64,000 nt of DNA from JBCBTD01 sp039818825 (lineage in GTDB: Bacteria > Pseudomonadota > Alphaproteobacteria > Geminicoccales > Geminicoccaceae): assembly GCA_039818825.1 (NCBI GenBank), contig JBCBTD010000002.1, positions 1 to 64,000 on the forward strand, read 5' to 3'. A program made the translations under genes and the position numbers. This document shows positions 19,407-27,537 of this stretch, piece after piece (position 1 is the first letter of the stretch; every line of letters starts with the position of its first letter). The notes under the pieces were generated by a model. It worked only from the letters and a program-made list of their open reading frames with translations. It was not told where the DNA came from and did no database searches.

Positions 19407-20116
19407 GCCGCGCCGCCGGCTTCGATCCGGCTGATCAGCGCCGGCAGGTCGGCGATACTTTTGAGCTCGAACGACCGCTCGGCACAGGGAGCGGCGTCGA
19501 TCGCCTCGTGGGCCCAGGTAACGGCGTAGGGCACGTGGACCGCCCGGCCACCCGCCTCGATCACCGGCAGGACGTCGGAGCGCACCGAGTTGCCGACCAT
19601 CAAGAAGCCCTCGGCAGCGAGCCCATGGCGATCGAGCAGTCTTCGGTAGGTCGCCACGTCCTTTTCGGAGACGATCTCGATGTGGGCGAAGCGCTCGGCC
19701 AGACCGGACCGCGCGATCTTGCTCTCCTGGTCCATCAGGTCACCCTTGGTGACGAGCATCAATCGGTAGTGGCCGTGCAGGCCGTCGATCGTCGCCGCCA
19801 CGCCGTCGAGCAGTTCGATCGGATGCGCCAGCATTTCCTTGCCCCAGCCGATCAGCTCGGCAACGCCCTCGGCCGGGATCGCACCGCTGGTGATCTCGAT
19901 CGCCGTCTCGATCATCGACAGGGTGAAGCTCTTCACGCCGTAGCCGAAGAGCTCCAGATTGCGCATCTCGGTGGCGTGCAGCCGGCCGTCGACGTCGGCA
20001 TCGGGCACGTGGCTCAAGATCAGCTCGCGGAACCGTTCGTGCGTGTAGCGGTAGAACGTTTCGTGGTGCCAAAGCGTGTCGTCGCCGTCGAAGGCGATGG
20101 TGTGCAGCTTGGCCAT
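19403..20116 (-). CDS. HAD-superfamily hydrolase
   Basis: 237 residues. Motif I FDGDDTLWHHE, motif II in LMLVTKGDL, motif III Lys in EIVSEKD and motif IV GFLMVGNSVRSDVLPVIEAGG. The helical cap between residues 20 and 90 makes it a type I HAD. The D-G-D-D-T-L-W form is typical of a conserved group annotated only as haloacid dehalogenase-like phosphatases. Coupled by a 4-base overlap to the class V aminotransferase downstream, which hints at a shared small-molecule pathway. Confidence 0.88.
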   Translation of the reverse strand: MAKLHTIAFDGDDTLWHHETFYRYTHERFRELILSHVPDADVDGRLHATEMRNLELFGYGVKSFTLSMIETAIEITSGAIPAEGVAELIGWGKEMLAHPIELLDGVAATIDGLHGHYRLMLVTKGDLMDQESKIARSGLAERFAHIEIVSEKDVATYRRLLDRHGLAAEGFLMVGNSVRSDVLPVIEAGGRAVHVPYAVTWAHEAIDAAPCAERSFELKSIADLPALISRIEAGGAA

Positions 20117-20217
20117 GGGATCAGCGGGCTCTGAGCCCGGTGGATGGGTGTGCGTTCATCCGTTCCGCTTACACCCGGACGGCGGCGGAGCGCCAGCCCG
20201 AGCGAGGCGGGTCGAGC

Positions 20218-20424
20218 CTAGGCTGCGACGTGCGGTCGAGGCACCCGGCGGGCGTGGCGGTGACCTTCGTCGCCGCCGACCACGACCATGTCGCCGAGCC
20301 GCACGGCCTCGCCGTCCACGATCTGGTCGCGCTCGAGGAACAGGCTGTGGCCGCTCGCTGCGTCCCAAATCTGGACGAAGTCGCCGACGATCTGCGTTAC
20401 GCGGCCTTGGAAGCTGGTCGACAT
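20218..20424 (-). CDS. Small hypothetical protein, possible OB-like fold
   Basis: 68 residues beginning STSFQGRVTQIVGDFVQIWD after Met. Alternating hydrophobic strands and the LERDQIVDGEAVRLGDMVVV segment suggest a small beta-barrel. No family is recognised. The ATG at 20424 was chosen; a GTG three codons upstream is possible. The 90 bases before it are AT-rich compared with the window and look like a promoter. Confidence 0.5.
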   Translation of the reverse strand: MSTSFQGRVTQIVGDFVQIWDAASGHSLFLERDQIVDGEAVRLGDMVVVGGDEGHRHARRVPRPHVAA

Positions 20425-20515
20425 CGCTCTCACGCCCTGCGATCATCTCAACGGTACGGATGTATCCTCCCGCATAAACTTTGACACCTGATTAATTGTG
20501 CACTGCAGCAATTCG

Positions 20516-21154
20516 TCACGGGGCGGACTGCTTGGATGGGTAGGCGCATTGGGCGTTGATCACACATCCGTCACAAAGCGGCTTTCGCGCCTTGCACACG
20601 TAGCGGCCGTGCAAAATCAACCAGTGGTGCGCATTCTTGAGGAATCGCTCGGGTACGACCTCCAGCAACCGCGCTTCGACTTGAGCCGGCGTCGTGCCGG
20701 CTGCCAGTCCGGTGCGGTTGGCGACCCGGAAAATGTGCGTGTCGACGGCAACGGTTGGTTCGCCGAACGCTTCGTTGAGGACGACGTTTGCCGTTTTCCT
20801 GCCGACGCCGGGTAGCCGCTCCAACGCCTCGCGGTCACGAGGCACGCCACCTTCGTGCTCGTCCAAGAGTGCCTGCGACAGAGCGACCACGTGCTTCGCC
20901 TTGTTGCGGAACAACCCAAGGCTCTTGACGTGGGCGGCAACGGTGTCGACGCCGAGGCCCACCATGGCGGCCGGGGTGTCGGCCGCGGCGAAGAGCTGCC
21001 TGGTCGCCTTGTTGACGCCGACGTCGGTTGCCTGCGCCGACAAGACCACGGCGACCAGCAGGGTGTAGGCGTCCCGATACTCCAGTTCGGTCCGCGGCTC
21101 CGGCCGCACTTGCTGGAGCGTTTCGAACAGGGCAACGATAGCGTCTGGTGTCAT
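20516..21154 (-). CDS. nth: Endonuclease III (DNA glycosylase/AP lyase)
   Basis: 212 residues. Removes oxidised pyrimidines and nicks AP sites. The helix-hairpin-helix LERLPGVGRKTANVVLNEAF carries the catalytic Lys, VAVDTHIFRVANR the catalytic Asp, and the C-terminus a 4Fe-4S loop C-x6-C-x2-C-x5-C (CKARKPLCDGCVINAQC). The ATG at 21154 matches the family N-terminus (TPDAIVALFETLQQ). The upstream in-frame start at 21208 gives arginine/serine-rich shadow sequence. Divergent from the DUF2244 gene, 38 bp apart. Confidence 0.95.
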   Translation of the reverse strand: MTPDAIVALFETLQQVRPEPRTELEYRDAYTLLVAVVLSAQATDVGVNKATRQLFAAADTPAAMVGLGVDTVAAHVKSLGLFRNKAKHVVALSQALLDEHEGGVPRDREALERLPGVGRKTANVVLNEAFGEPTVAVDTHIFRVANRTGLAAGTTPAQVEARLLEVVPERFLKNAHHWLILHGRYVCKARKPLCDGCVINAQCAYPSKQSAP

Positions 21155-21192
21155 GCGTGCATCCGAGCGTCGACAGGGGGCTGCGCCAACCG

Positions 21193-21720
21193 ATGACCGT
21201 GACCGCAACCGCGTTGCCGTTCCTCGACGTCCAACTGACGCCGAATGCGCCGCTCGGGCGTCACGGCCAGGCGGTGGTGATCGGCGTCGTGGGCGTCGTC
21301 GCCAGCACGCTGGGCGCCGCGTTCGCCGTGGTCGGCGCTTGGCCGGTCACCGGCTTTCTCGGGCTCGACGTCCTGTTGCTGTGGTTGGCGCTCAAGACCA
21401 CCGCGCGGCGCGCCCGCCGCTCCGAGGTGATCCGCCTGGACGACGACGGGCTGGTGATCCGCCGCCTCGGGGCCGATGGCCACGCCGCCGCCGAAGTCCG
21501 CCTCGAGCCCTTTTGGGCTCGCGTCATCCTCGACGAACGCCGTCGCCACGACCCGCTGCTGGCGCTTCGGTCCCACGGTCGGACCGTGCCGATCGGCGCG
21601 TTTCTCAACGCCGCCGAGCGACGTGAGCTGGCGGTCGCGCTGGAGGCAGCACTCCGGCACTATCGCGCCGATCGATGGTCCGCCGGTGGGCGGAGCCCGA
21701 GCACGTCGGCCATGCCGTAG
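21193..21720 (+). CDS. DUF2244 family integral membrane protein
   Basis: 175 residues. Two membrane helices (VVIGVVGVVASTLGAAFAVVGAWPVTGFLGLDVLLLWLAL) are followed by a cytoplasmic beta-rich domain with LRSHGRTVPIGAFLNAAERREL, the DUF2244 signature. Family members sit near nth and cytochrome oxidase genes in alphaproteobacteria. Function unknown. The last 61 bases overlap the dapB 3' end on the opposite strand. Confidence 0.82.
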   Translation: MTVTATALPFLDVQLTPNAPLGRHGQAVVIGVVGVVASTLGAAFAVVGAWPVTGFLGLDVLLLWLALKTTARRARRSEVIRLDDDGLVIRRLGADGHAAAEVRLEPFWARVILDERRRHDPLLALRSHGRTVPIGAFLNAAERRELAVALEAALRHYRADRWSAGGRSPSTSAMP

Positions 21721-22487
21721 CGCCCTGGCGCGCGATCCTGAAGCCAGAAGGCCGCCTGCAGAGCGCCATGGGCATAGATTCCGCGATCGCCGGCGCGGTG
21801 CGTCAGCTCCAGGCGCTCGCCGGGCCCGGCGAACAGCACCGTGTGGTCGCCGACGGCATCACCACCGCGGAGCGCGGCGAAGCCGATCCGACCAGCTTCG
21901 CGCGGTCCGGTCAGCCCGTCGCGGCCACGCTCGGCCACGTCGTCCAGAGCCACCCCACGGCCCTTGGCCGCTGCCTCGCCCAGGGCCAAAGCGGTCCCCG
22001 ACGGCGCGTCGACCTTGCGGCCGTGGTGCAGCTCGACGATCTCGACGTCAAAGCTCGCATCGAGCGCGCGCGCGACGACCTCGGTCAACTCCAACAGCAG
22101 ATTGACGCCGCGCGACATGTTGGGCGCCACCACCATCGCCACCTTGGCAGCAGCGCGATCGAGCGCTTCCAGGTCGCTCGCATCGAGGCCCGTCGTCCCG
22201 ATCACGAGCGCACAGCCGTGGACCACAGCGAGGTCGGCATGGGCGCGGGTTGCCGCGGGAGAGGTGAAGTCGATGGCGGCGTCCGCCTGGCCAAGCGCCG
22301 TGGCGGCGTCGTCGGAGACGGTGACCCCGCGCGGCTCGCCGCCTGCCAGGAGACCGAGATCGGTGCCGATGGCCGGGTGGCCCGTGGTTTCGATCCCGGC
22401 CACCACGTCGACGCCAGTCGCGCCGAAGGCGGCCGCCAGGTTGGCGCGGCCCATCCGCCCCGCGCAGCCCATCACCGCCAGCCTCAT
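21660..22487 (-). CDS. dapB: 4-hydroxy-tetrahydrodipicolinate reductase
   Basis: 275 residues. Reduces HTPA with NAD(P)H in lysine and diaminopimelate synthesis. The nucleotide loop is VMGCAGRMGRANL. IDFTSPAATRAHADL and VIGTTGLD follow, then the catalytic ELHHGRKVDAPSGTAL with the His pair and Lys, and AALRGGDAVGDHTVLFAGPGERLELTHRA. ATG at 22487 begins directly with the Rossmann strand. The stop lies inside the convergent DUF2244 gene, a 61-bp tail-to-tail overlap. Confidence 0.95.
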   Translation of the reverse strand: MRLAVMGCAGRMGRANLAAAFGATGVDVVAGIETTGHPAIGTDLGLLAGGEPRGVTVSDDAATALGQADAAIDFTSPAATRAHADLAVVHGCALVIGTTGLDASDLEALDRAAAKVAMVVAPNMSRGVNLLLELTEVVARALDASFDVEIVELHHGRKVDAPSGTALALGEAAAKGRGVALDDVAERGRDGLTGPREAGRIGFAALRGGDAVGDHTVLFAGPGERLELTHRAGDRGIYAHGALQAAFWLQDRAPGRYGMADVLGLRPPADHRSAR

Positions 22488-22585
22488 CCTGATCCTCCCG
22501 CACGCCGGCGCGCGCGTCACAGCACTTGCGACCTTTGCCGAACGAGGGGCTTGCCACGTCGGCTCGAGGCCGCACCCTAGACGAC

Positions 22586-23146
22586 ATGCAACGGGTTTTC
22601 ATCCTGACCCTGCTCTGGGCGTTGGTCGGTGCCGGATCGGTGCCGACGGTCCGCGCCGATCAATCGGACCCGCGGCTCGACGGCCTGTTCGACCAGCTGC
22701 GATCGGCGCCAGTCGCCACGGCGGCGCGGCGGATCGAGGCCCGCATCTGGTCGATCTGGTCGTTCACCGACGACGAGGCTGCGCGTGCCGCCCTCACCGC
22801 CGGTGTGGTGGCGTTGCGCCGGGGCCGGCTCGACGACGCCGAGGCGCGCTTCGGCGCGGCGATCGCCGCTCAGCCCGCATTCGCCGAAGCCTGGAACAAG
22901 CGAGCGACGGTTCGTTACCTCAGGGGCGCGCTCGGCGGCTCGGTTGCGGACATTCAGGCCACCTTGGCCCTGGAGCCGCGCCACTTCGGCGCACTCGCGG
23001 GGCTGGGGATGATCTACGACCGCCTCGATCGGCCCGAAGCGGCACGTCGTAGCTATCGTGCCGCGCTCGAGATCCACCCGCATCTGCAGCGCGCGCGCGA
23101 GCGGATCGGCATCTTGGACGAACGACTCGAGGGAGACCGGATTTGA
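22586..23146 (+). CDS. Periplasmic TPR protein at the head of the Mla/Mce operon
   Basis: 186 residues. A signal peptide (QRVFILTLLWALVGAGSVPTVRA) is followed by about three tetratricopeptide repeats, for example AGVVALRRGRLDDAEARFGAAIAAQPAFAEAW and GMIYDRLDRPEAARRSYRAALEIHP. TPRs mediate protein contacts. The stop overlaps the permease start in TTGA, so translation is coupled and the protein may assist lipid transport. That role is inferred from position only. Confidence 0.83.
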   Translation: MQRVFILTLLWALVGAGSVPTVRADQSDPRLDGLFDQLRSAPVATAARRIEARIWSIWSFTDDEAARAALTAGVVALRRGRLDDAEARFGAAIAAQPAFAEAWNKRATVRYLRGALGGSVADIQATLALEPRHFGALAGLGMIYDRLDRPEAARRSYRAALEIHPHLQRARERIGILDERLEGDRI

Positions 23147-24288
23147 GCGCCGCGGCGGCGGGCGCGACGCTGGTCCATCGGGCGGATCGGGTCGCCCTGG
23201 TGGGCGACGGCGACTGGACGATCGACGCTATGGGCCGGCTCGATGCGCAGCTTCAGCGCCTTGTCCGCGATCTCGCGAGCGGTACCGCGCCGGTGACGAT
23301 CGCGCTCAGCGACGTCGACCGGATCGACACCTCGGGAGCCTGGTTGGTTCATCGCACCCGGCGATCGCTGGAAGCCGCCGGCCATCCGGTCAACGTGCAG
23401 GGCCTCGACCACGCGCAGGACGTGCTCGTGGCGAGGGTCAGCGAGAGCTGCTTCGCCAAGCCGCTGGCCCCCCACCCGGACATGCGCTGGATGCGCCGCG
23501 AGTTGGCGAACCTCGGGGACGCCACCCTGGGCGTGCTCGACGAGATCACCCGGCTGATCGGCTTTCTCGGCGCCGTCAGCTCGGCCGTTGCGCTCGGCCT
23601 CGCGCGGCCGTGGCGCCTCCGCTTCACCGCGCTGCAGGCCAACATCATCTCTACCGGGCTCGAAGCCCTGCCGATCGTCGGTCTGATGTCCTTCCTCATC
23701 GGTATGGTGCTGGCGTTTCAAGGCGCCAGTCAGCTCACCCAGTTCGGCGCCGAGATCTTCACCGTCAATCTCTTGGCGATTTCGGTGCTGCGCGAGATCG
23801 GCGTGCTGATGACGGCGATCATCGTCGCCGGTCGTTCGGGCAGCGCGTTCACGGCGCAGATCGGTACGATGGTCGTCAACGAGGAGGTCGACGCCATGCG
23901 AACGCTCGGCCTCGATCCGTTCGAGATCCTGGTGGTGCCGCGGGTGCTGGCTCTGGTGATCGCGCTGCCGCTCCTGGCGTTCTTCGCCAACATCTGCGGT
24001 CTCGTCGGCGGCGGGCTGATGTGCATCTTCGCACTCGGCATCCCGATCGATCAGTTCTTGGAGCAGCTGCGCTCCGCAGCCTCGCCGACCCAGCTGTTCG
24101 TGGGTCTCGTCAAGGCCCCGGTCTTCGCCTTCGTCATCGCCGTGGTCGGATGCCGCAACGGGCTGCGGGTCCAGGGCGACGCGGCAAGTGTCGGCCGCCT
24201 GACGACGCAAGCCGTGGTGGCATCGATCTTCCTGGTGATCGTGATCGATGCGGCGTTCTCCATCGCTTTCAACTTCCTCGGGATCTGA
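23143..24288 (+). CDS. mlaE: Mla-type lipid ABC transporter permease with N-terminal STAS domain
   Basis: 381 residues. About the first 100 residues form a STAS (MlaB-like) domain: VTIALSDVDRIDTSGAWLV carries the D-T-S-G motif. The rest is an MlaE permease: ALPIVGLMSFLIGMVLAFQG, QIGTMVVNEEVDAMRTLGLDPFEILVVPR and FVGLVKAPVFAFVIAVVGCRNGL. The complex moves phospholipid or similar lipid across the envelope. The fused STAS domain replaces a separate MlaB. TTG start at 23143 follows GAGGGAGACC and overlaps the TPR stop. Confidence 0.93.
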   Translation: MSAAAAGATLVHRADRVALVGDGDWTIDAMGRLDAQLQRLVRDLASGTAPVTIALSDVDRIDTSGAWLVHRTRRSLEAAGHPVNVQGLDHAQDVLVARVSESCFAKPLAPHPDMRWMRRELANLGDATLGVLDEITRLIGFLGAVSSAVALGLARPWRLRFTALQANIISTGLEALPIVGLMSFLIGMVLAFQGASQLTQFGAEIFTVNLLAISVLREIGVLMTAIIVAGRSGSAFTAQIGTMVVNEEVDAMRTLGLDPFEILVVPRVLALVIALPLLAFFANICGLVGGGLMCIFALGIPIDQFLEQLRSAASPTQLFVGLVKAPVFAFVIAVVGCRNGLRVQGDAASVGRLTTQAVVASIFLVIVIDAAFSIAFNFLGI

Positions 24289-24292
24289 AACC

Positions 24293-25066
24293 TTGGACTC
24301 CGCTGCCATCCGGCTCCAGGGGATCGTCAATGCATTCGGCCGCAACGTCGTTCACGACCAGCTCGATCTGACGGTCCGCAGAGGCGAGATCCTCGGCCTG
24401 GTCGGTGGCTCGGGCAGTGGCAAGTCGGTGCTGCTGCGGACCATCGTCGGGCTCCGTGCGCCCCAGGGCGGCACCGTGACCGTGCTCGGCGAAGACCTCT
24501 ACGGGGTGTCGCCGAGCCGCCGCCGCGCGCTGCAATCGCGGCTCGGCGTGCTGTTTCAGGATGGCGCGCTGTTCAGTTCGCTGACGGTCCGCGAGAACAT
24601 CCAGGTGCCGTTGCGCGAACGCTATCGCTTGAAGCCGCGGCTGCTGGACGAACTCGCGTCCGTGAAGCTGGCGCTGGTGGGCCTGAAGCCGGAAGCCGCC
24701 GACCAGTACCCGTCGGAGCTTTCGGGCGGGATGCGCAAGCGCGCCGGCCTCGCTCGCGCCCTGGCGCTCGACCCGGAGATCGTCCTCCTCGACGAGCCGA
24801 CGGCGGGCCTCGACCCGATCGGTGCCGCTGCGTTCGACGAGCTCGTGCTGACGCTCCAGGACGCCATGGCACTGACGGTCTTGATGATCACCCACGACGT
24901 CGACAGCCTCGTTCGGATAACCGACCGGATCGCCGTACTGCTCGACAAACGTTGCACGGTCGACACGCTCGATGCATTGCGTTCGAGCAGCGAACCCTGG
25001 TTGCAGGACTATTTCAACGGCCCGCGCGGTCGGGCCGCGACCGCCGCCGTCGTCAGCGAAAGGTAA
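24293..25066 (+). CDS. mlaF: Mla-type lipid ABC transporter ATPase
   Basis: 257 residues. Walker A GGSGSGKSVLLR, Q-loop LFQDGALFSSLTV, signature LSGGMRKRAGLARAL, Walker B IVLLDEPTAGLDP, H-loop ITHDVDSL. The M-R-K-R after the signature and DGALFSSLTV are typical of MlaF/Mkl ATPases. A TTG at 24293 is the best start: it lies four bases after the permease stop and no ATG precedes the domain in frame without overlapping mlaE. Powers the MlaE/MlaD complex. Confidence 0.94.
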   Translation: MDSAAIRLQGIVNAFGRNVVHDQLDLTVRRGEILGLVGGSGSGKSVLLRTIVGLRAPQGGTVTVLGEDLYGVSPSRRRALQSRLGVLFQDGALFSSLTVRENIQVPLRERYRLKPRLLDELASVKLALVGLKPEAADQYPSELSGGMRKRAGLARALALDPEIVLLDEPTAGLDPIGAAAFDELVLTLQDAMALTVLMITHDVDSLVRITDRIAVLLDKRCTVDTLDALRSSSEPWLQDYFNGPRGRAATAAVVSER

Positions 25067-25070
25067 GTCC

Positions 25071-26042
25071 ATGGAGACCCGCGCCAGCAGCGTGCTCGTT
25101 GGCCTCTTCGTCGTGGTGCTGGTCGTTGGTCTCGCTGCCTTCTCGCTCTGGCTGGGCCGGTTCGAGCTGGAGCGCTCCGTCCACGTCTACGAGGTCACTT
25201 TCTCGACCTCGGTGGCCGGCCTGCAGAACGGCGCCCAGGTCAGCTACAAGGGCATTCCGGTCGGTCGGGTGAACCAGATCCGCTTCGATCCGAAGAACTT
25301 CGAGCACGTGCTGGTGCGGATCGAGGTCGATCCGACCACGCCGGTCAACGTCGACACTTACGCCCAGCTCGCTCCGCAAGGCATCACCGGCGTGTTCTTC
25401 ATGCAGTTGGAAGGCGGCACGGCCGAAAGCGCGCGGCTGGAGACCACGGCTTCGCACCCGGCGACGATCCCCGGCCGGCCGTCGACGTTCGACCGGCTCG
25501 CCACCGACTTTCCGGAAATCATCACCCAGGGCATCGTTCTGCTGGATCGTGCAACCAAGCTGCTCGACGAAAAGAACATCGAGGCGGTCGGCCAGACGAT
25601 CGCCAACGTCGCTCTCTTGACGGAAACGCTGGCGGAGCGTCGCCAGCGGTTCAGCGCTCTTGTCGACGACGCAGGCGATCTGGTCGCCGAACTGCGCAGC
25701 GCCGTGGCGACCGCGAACGAGGCGCTCGTCAGCATCGACACCGCGGCCGCGGCGTTCGCGACCGACCTGCCCGAGCTGACGGCAACCGGCAACACGACGT
25801 TGGAGGACTTCGGCGCCGCGGCCAAGCGGCTGCAGTCGGCCGCAGCTCAGGCGGACGGTCTGCTGCGCGACGTTCGTGGGCCGATGCGTGACTTCTCCGA
25901 ACGTGGCCTCTACGAGTTCGGAGCGTTGATCGCCGAAACCCGGCAGTTGGTCGCCGCGGCCACCCGCATCAGTCGCGAATTCGAGCGCGACCCGGCGGGA
26001 TTCCTGCTGGGTGGCGGATATCAGGGGTTCAAGGCGGAATAG
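25071..26042 (+). CDS. mlaD: MCE-domain protein of the Mla lipid transporter
   Basis: 323 residues. One N-terminal membrane helix (SSVLVGLFVVVLVVGLAAFSLW) anchors a single MCE domain: VYEVTFSTSVAGLQNGAQVSYKGIPVGRVNQI and LAPQGITGVFFMQLEGG. A long helical C-terminal region (about residues 145-300) follows, rich in Ala and heptad patterns, which in relatives forms a periplasmic needle or collar. It carries lipid between the inner membrane and a periplasmic partner. ATG at 25071 follows AGGTAAG, four bases after mlaF. Confidence 0.93.
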   Translation: METRASSVLVGLFVVVLVVGLAAFSLWLGRFELERSVHVYEVTFSTSVAGLQNGAQVSYKGIPVGRVNQIRFDPKNFEHVLVRIEVDPTTPVNVDTYAQLAPQGITGVFFMQLEGGTAESARLETTASHPATIPGRPSTFDRLATDFPEIITQGIVLLDRATKLLDEKNIEAVGQTIANVALLTETLAERRQRFSALVDDAGDLVAELRSAVATANEALVSIDTAAAAFATDLPELTATGNTTLEDFGAAAKRLQSAAAQADGLLRDVRGPMRDFSERGLYEFGALIAETRQLVAAATRISREFERDPAGFLLGGGYQGFKAE

Positions 26043-26045
26043 GTC

Positions 26046-26672
26046 ATGGTGCGCCCTCTCGTCGTCATTCTCGCGCTGGCGCTCGGCGGTTGTGCCGCCA
26101 TCGGCCTCGCCAATCGCGAGCCCTTGCAGATCCTGCAGCTGACGCCGAAGAGCACGTACACGCCTGGCCTTCCGAACTTGGACGGCATGCCGTTGCAGAT
26201 CGAGGTGCCGAGCGCCGCGGCCGGCCTCAACACCTCGCGGATCGCGCTCAAGCCGACCCCGACGACGCTCGAGTACTACGCCGGCGCAACGTGGATCGAA
26301 GTGCTGCCGGTGATGCTGCAGACCCTGGTCATCGAGAGCTTCGACAACACCGATAGTGTCGACGCGAGCGACCGGTTGACCATGGGAGGCCGCGCGAGGT
26401 TCGCGTTGGCGCTGCACGTCCGGGAGTTCCAGCCTGAATATGGCGGTGACACCACCAGTGCGCCGACGATCAACATCCGGCTCCAGGCCCGGCTGTTGTC
26501 GCTGCCGCGACGTGACGAGGTGGCCCGCGCCTCCTTCGAGACCCTGGAGCTGGCGACCGGGACGTCGCTGGAGACGATCGTCCTTTCCACCGACGACGCG
26601 CTCGGCGCGACGCTGAAGGACCTGGTGCTGTGGACGATCGACGTCATGGCGGAACGCTCGCCGCGCGTCTGA
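26046..26672 (+). CDS. ABC-type transport auxiliary lipoprotein (PqiC/Mce-associated)
   Basis: 208 residues. A lipobox at LALGGC makes the mature N-terminus Cys16. The domain YAGATWIEVLPVMLQTLVIESFDN with GARFALALHVREFQPEY-type strands is the ABC-type transport auxiliary lipoprotein family, the PqiC-like outer-membrane partner of MCE systems. It is the last gene of the operon, three bases after mlaD. No MlaC or MlaA is present nearby, so this lipoprotein may take the docking role. Confidence 0.87.
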   Translation: MVRPLVVILALALGGCAAIGLANREPLQILQLTPKSTYTPGLPNLDGMPLQIEVPSAAAGLNTSRIALKPTPTTLEYYAGATWIEVLPVMLQTLVIESFDNTDSVDASDRLTMGGRARFALALHVREFQPEYGGDTTSAPTINIRLQARLLSLPRRDEVARASFETLELATGTSLETIVLSTDDALGATLKDLVLWTIDVMAERSPRV

Positions 26673-26834
26673 CACCTCGTTCCATGGTCCAAGCGGCAGA
26701 TCGTCATCGTTTGCTACGCCAAGGACTTGCGAGCACTTCTCGATCGAGTCCAATGCACGAACATCAGCGGAGGGTTGACCTTCGGTTCCCGCGCCCTGTT
26801 CTGTCGATCCATCAGCCGCTGAGGGTGGGTTGGC

Positions 26835-27044
26835 ATGATCGTTTGTGTGTGCAACGGCCTCGTCGAAAGCGAGTGTCGCTCAGCGGCACGATGCAAAGGC
26901 GTGAAGGGTCCGGGATGCGTCTACCGGGCGCTCGGTTGTCGCGTTCGATGCGGCGCGTGTCTCGACACGATGCGTGAGATCGTCGAACATGCCCACGCTG
27001 GTTCCAATTGTTCCAGCTCGCAACCCGCCATTCAGGAAAAGTGA
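26835..27044 (+). CDS. bfd: Bacterioferritin-associated ferredoxin
   Basis: 69 residues. A 2Fe-2S BFD fold with Cys4, Cys6, Cys39 and Cys42 (CVC and CGAC). It reduces ferric iron in bacterioferritin so that it can be released. It lies nine bases before bfr, so the two are co-transcribed. ATG at 26835 follows GAGGGTGGG. The 162-bp gap upstream contains TTGACC near 26774 as a possible -35, but I saw no clear Fur or Irr box. Confidence 0.93.
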   Translation: MIVCVCNGLVESECRSAARCKGVKGPGCVYRALGCRVRCGACLDTMREIVEHAHAGSNCSSSQPAIQEK

Positions 27045-27053
27045 GACGCCAAC

Positions 27054-27530
27054 ATGCCCAAGGACGTCATCGGTCATCCCGCGGTGATCGAGGCTCTCAA
27101 CATCGCGCTCAAGGGTGAGCTCACCGCCATCAACCAGTACTTCCTGCACAGCCGAATGCTGGAGGACTGGGGTTTCGCGAAGCGGGCGAAGGCCGAGTAC
27201 GACGAATCGATCGAAGAGATGCAACACGCCGACCGGCTGATACAGCGCATCCTACTCCTCGGCGGCCTGCCCAACCTGCAGCATCTCGGCAAGCTCTACA
27301 TCGGCCAAGATCTCAAGGAGCTGATCGAGTGTGATCTGCGCCTGGAGCTCGAAGGCATCGAGCACTACCGGCAGGCGATTGGCTTGTGCGAACAAAACGA
27401 AGACTTCGTCAGCCGCGATCTGCTCAAGAGCATACTGGCGGAAGAAGAAGAGCACCAGGACCACAACAAGACCGAACTGGATCTGATCGAGCGGATCGGC
27501 ATCGAGAACTTCGGCCTGTCGCAGATGTGA
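27054..27530 (+). CDS. bfr: Bacterioferritin
   Basis: 158 residues, close to E. coli Bfr. Stores iron in a 24-subunit shell. GELTAINQYFLHSRM carries the first ferroxidase Glu, YDESIEEMQHADRLIQRIL carries Glu55, the haem-ligand Met56 and His58, and LAEEEEHQDH the last Glu/His pair. With Met56 kept, the subunit should bind haem between dimers. Operon partner of bfd. Confidence 0.95.
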   Translation: MPKDVIGHPAVIEALNIALKGELTAINQYFLHSRMLEDWGFAKRAKAEYDESIEEMQHADRLIQRILLLGGLPNLQHLGKLYIGQDLKELIECDLRLELEGIEHYRQAIGLCEQNEDFVSRDLLKSILAEEEEHQDHNKTELDLIERIGIENFGLSQM

Positions 27531-27537
27531 GGGTCGG

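Noticed and set aside
23053..24345. 430-codon minus-strand frame over mlaE
   Set aside because: Very rich in Asp, His, Arg and Glu, typical of a reverse frame of a hydrophobic membrane protein.
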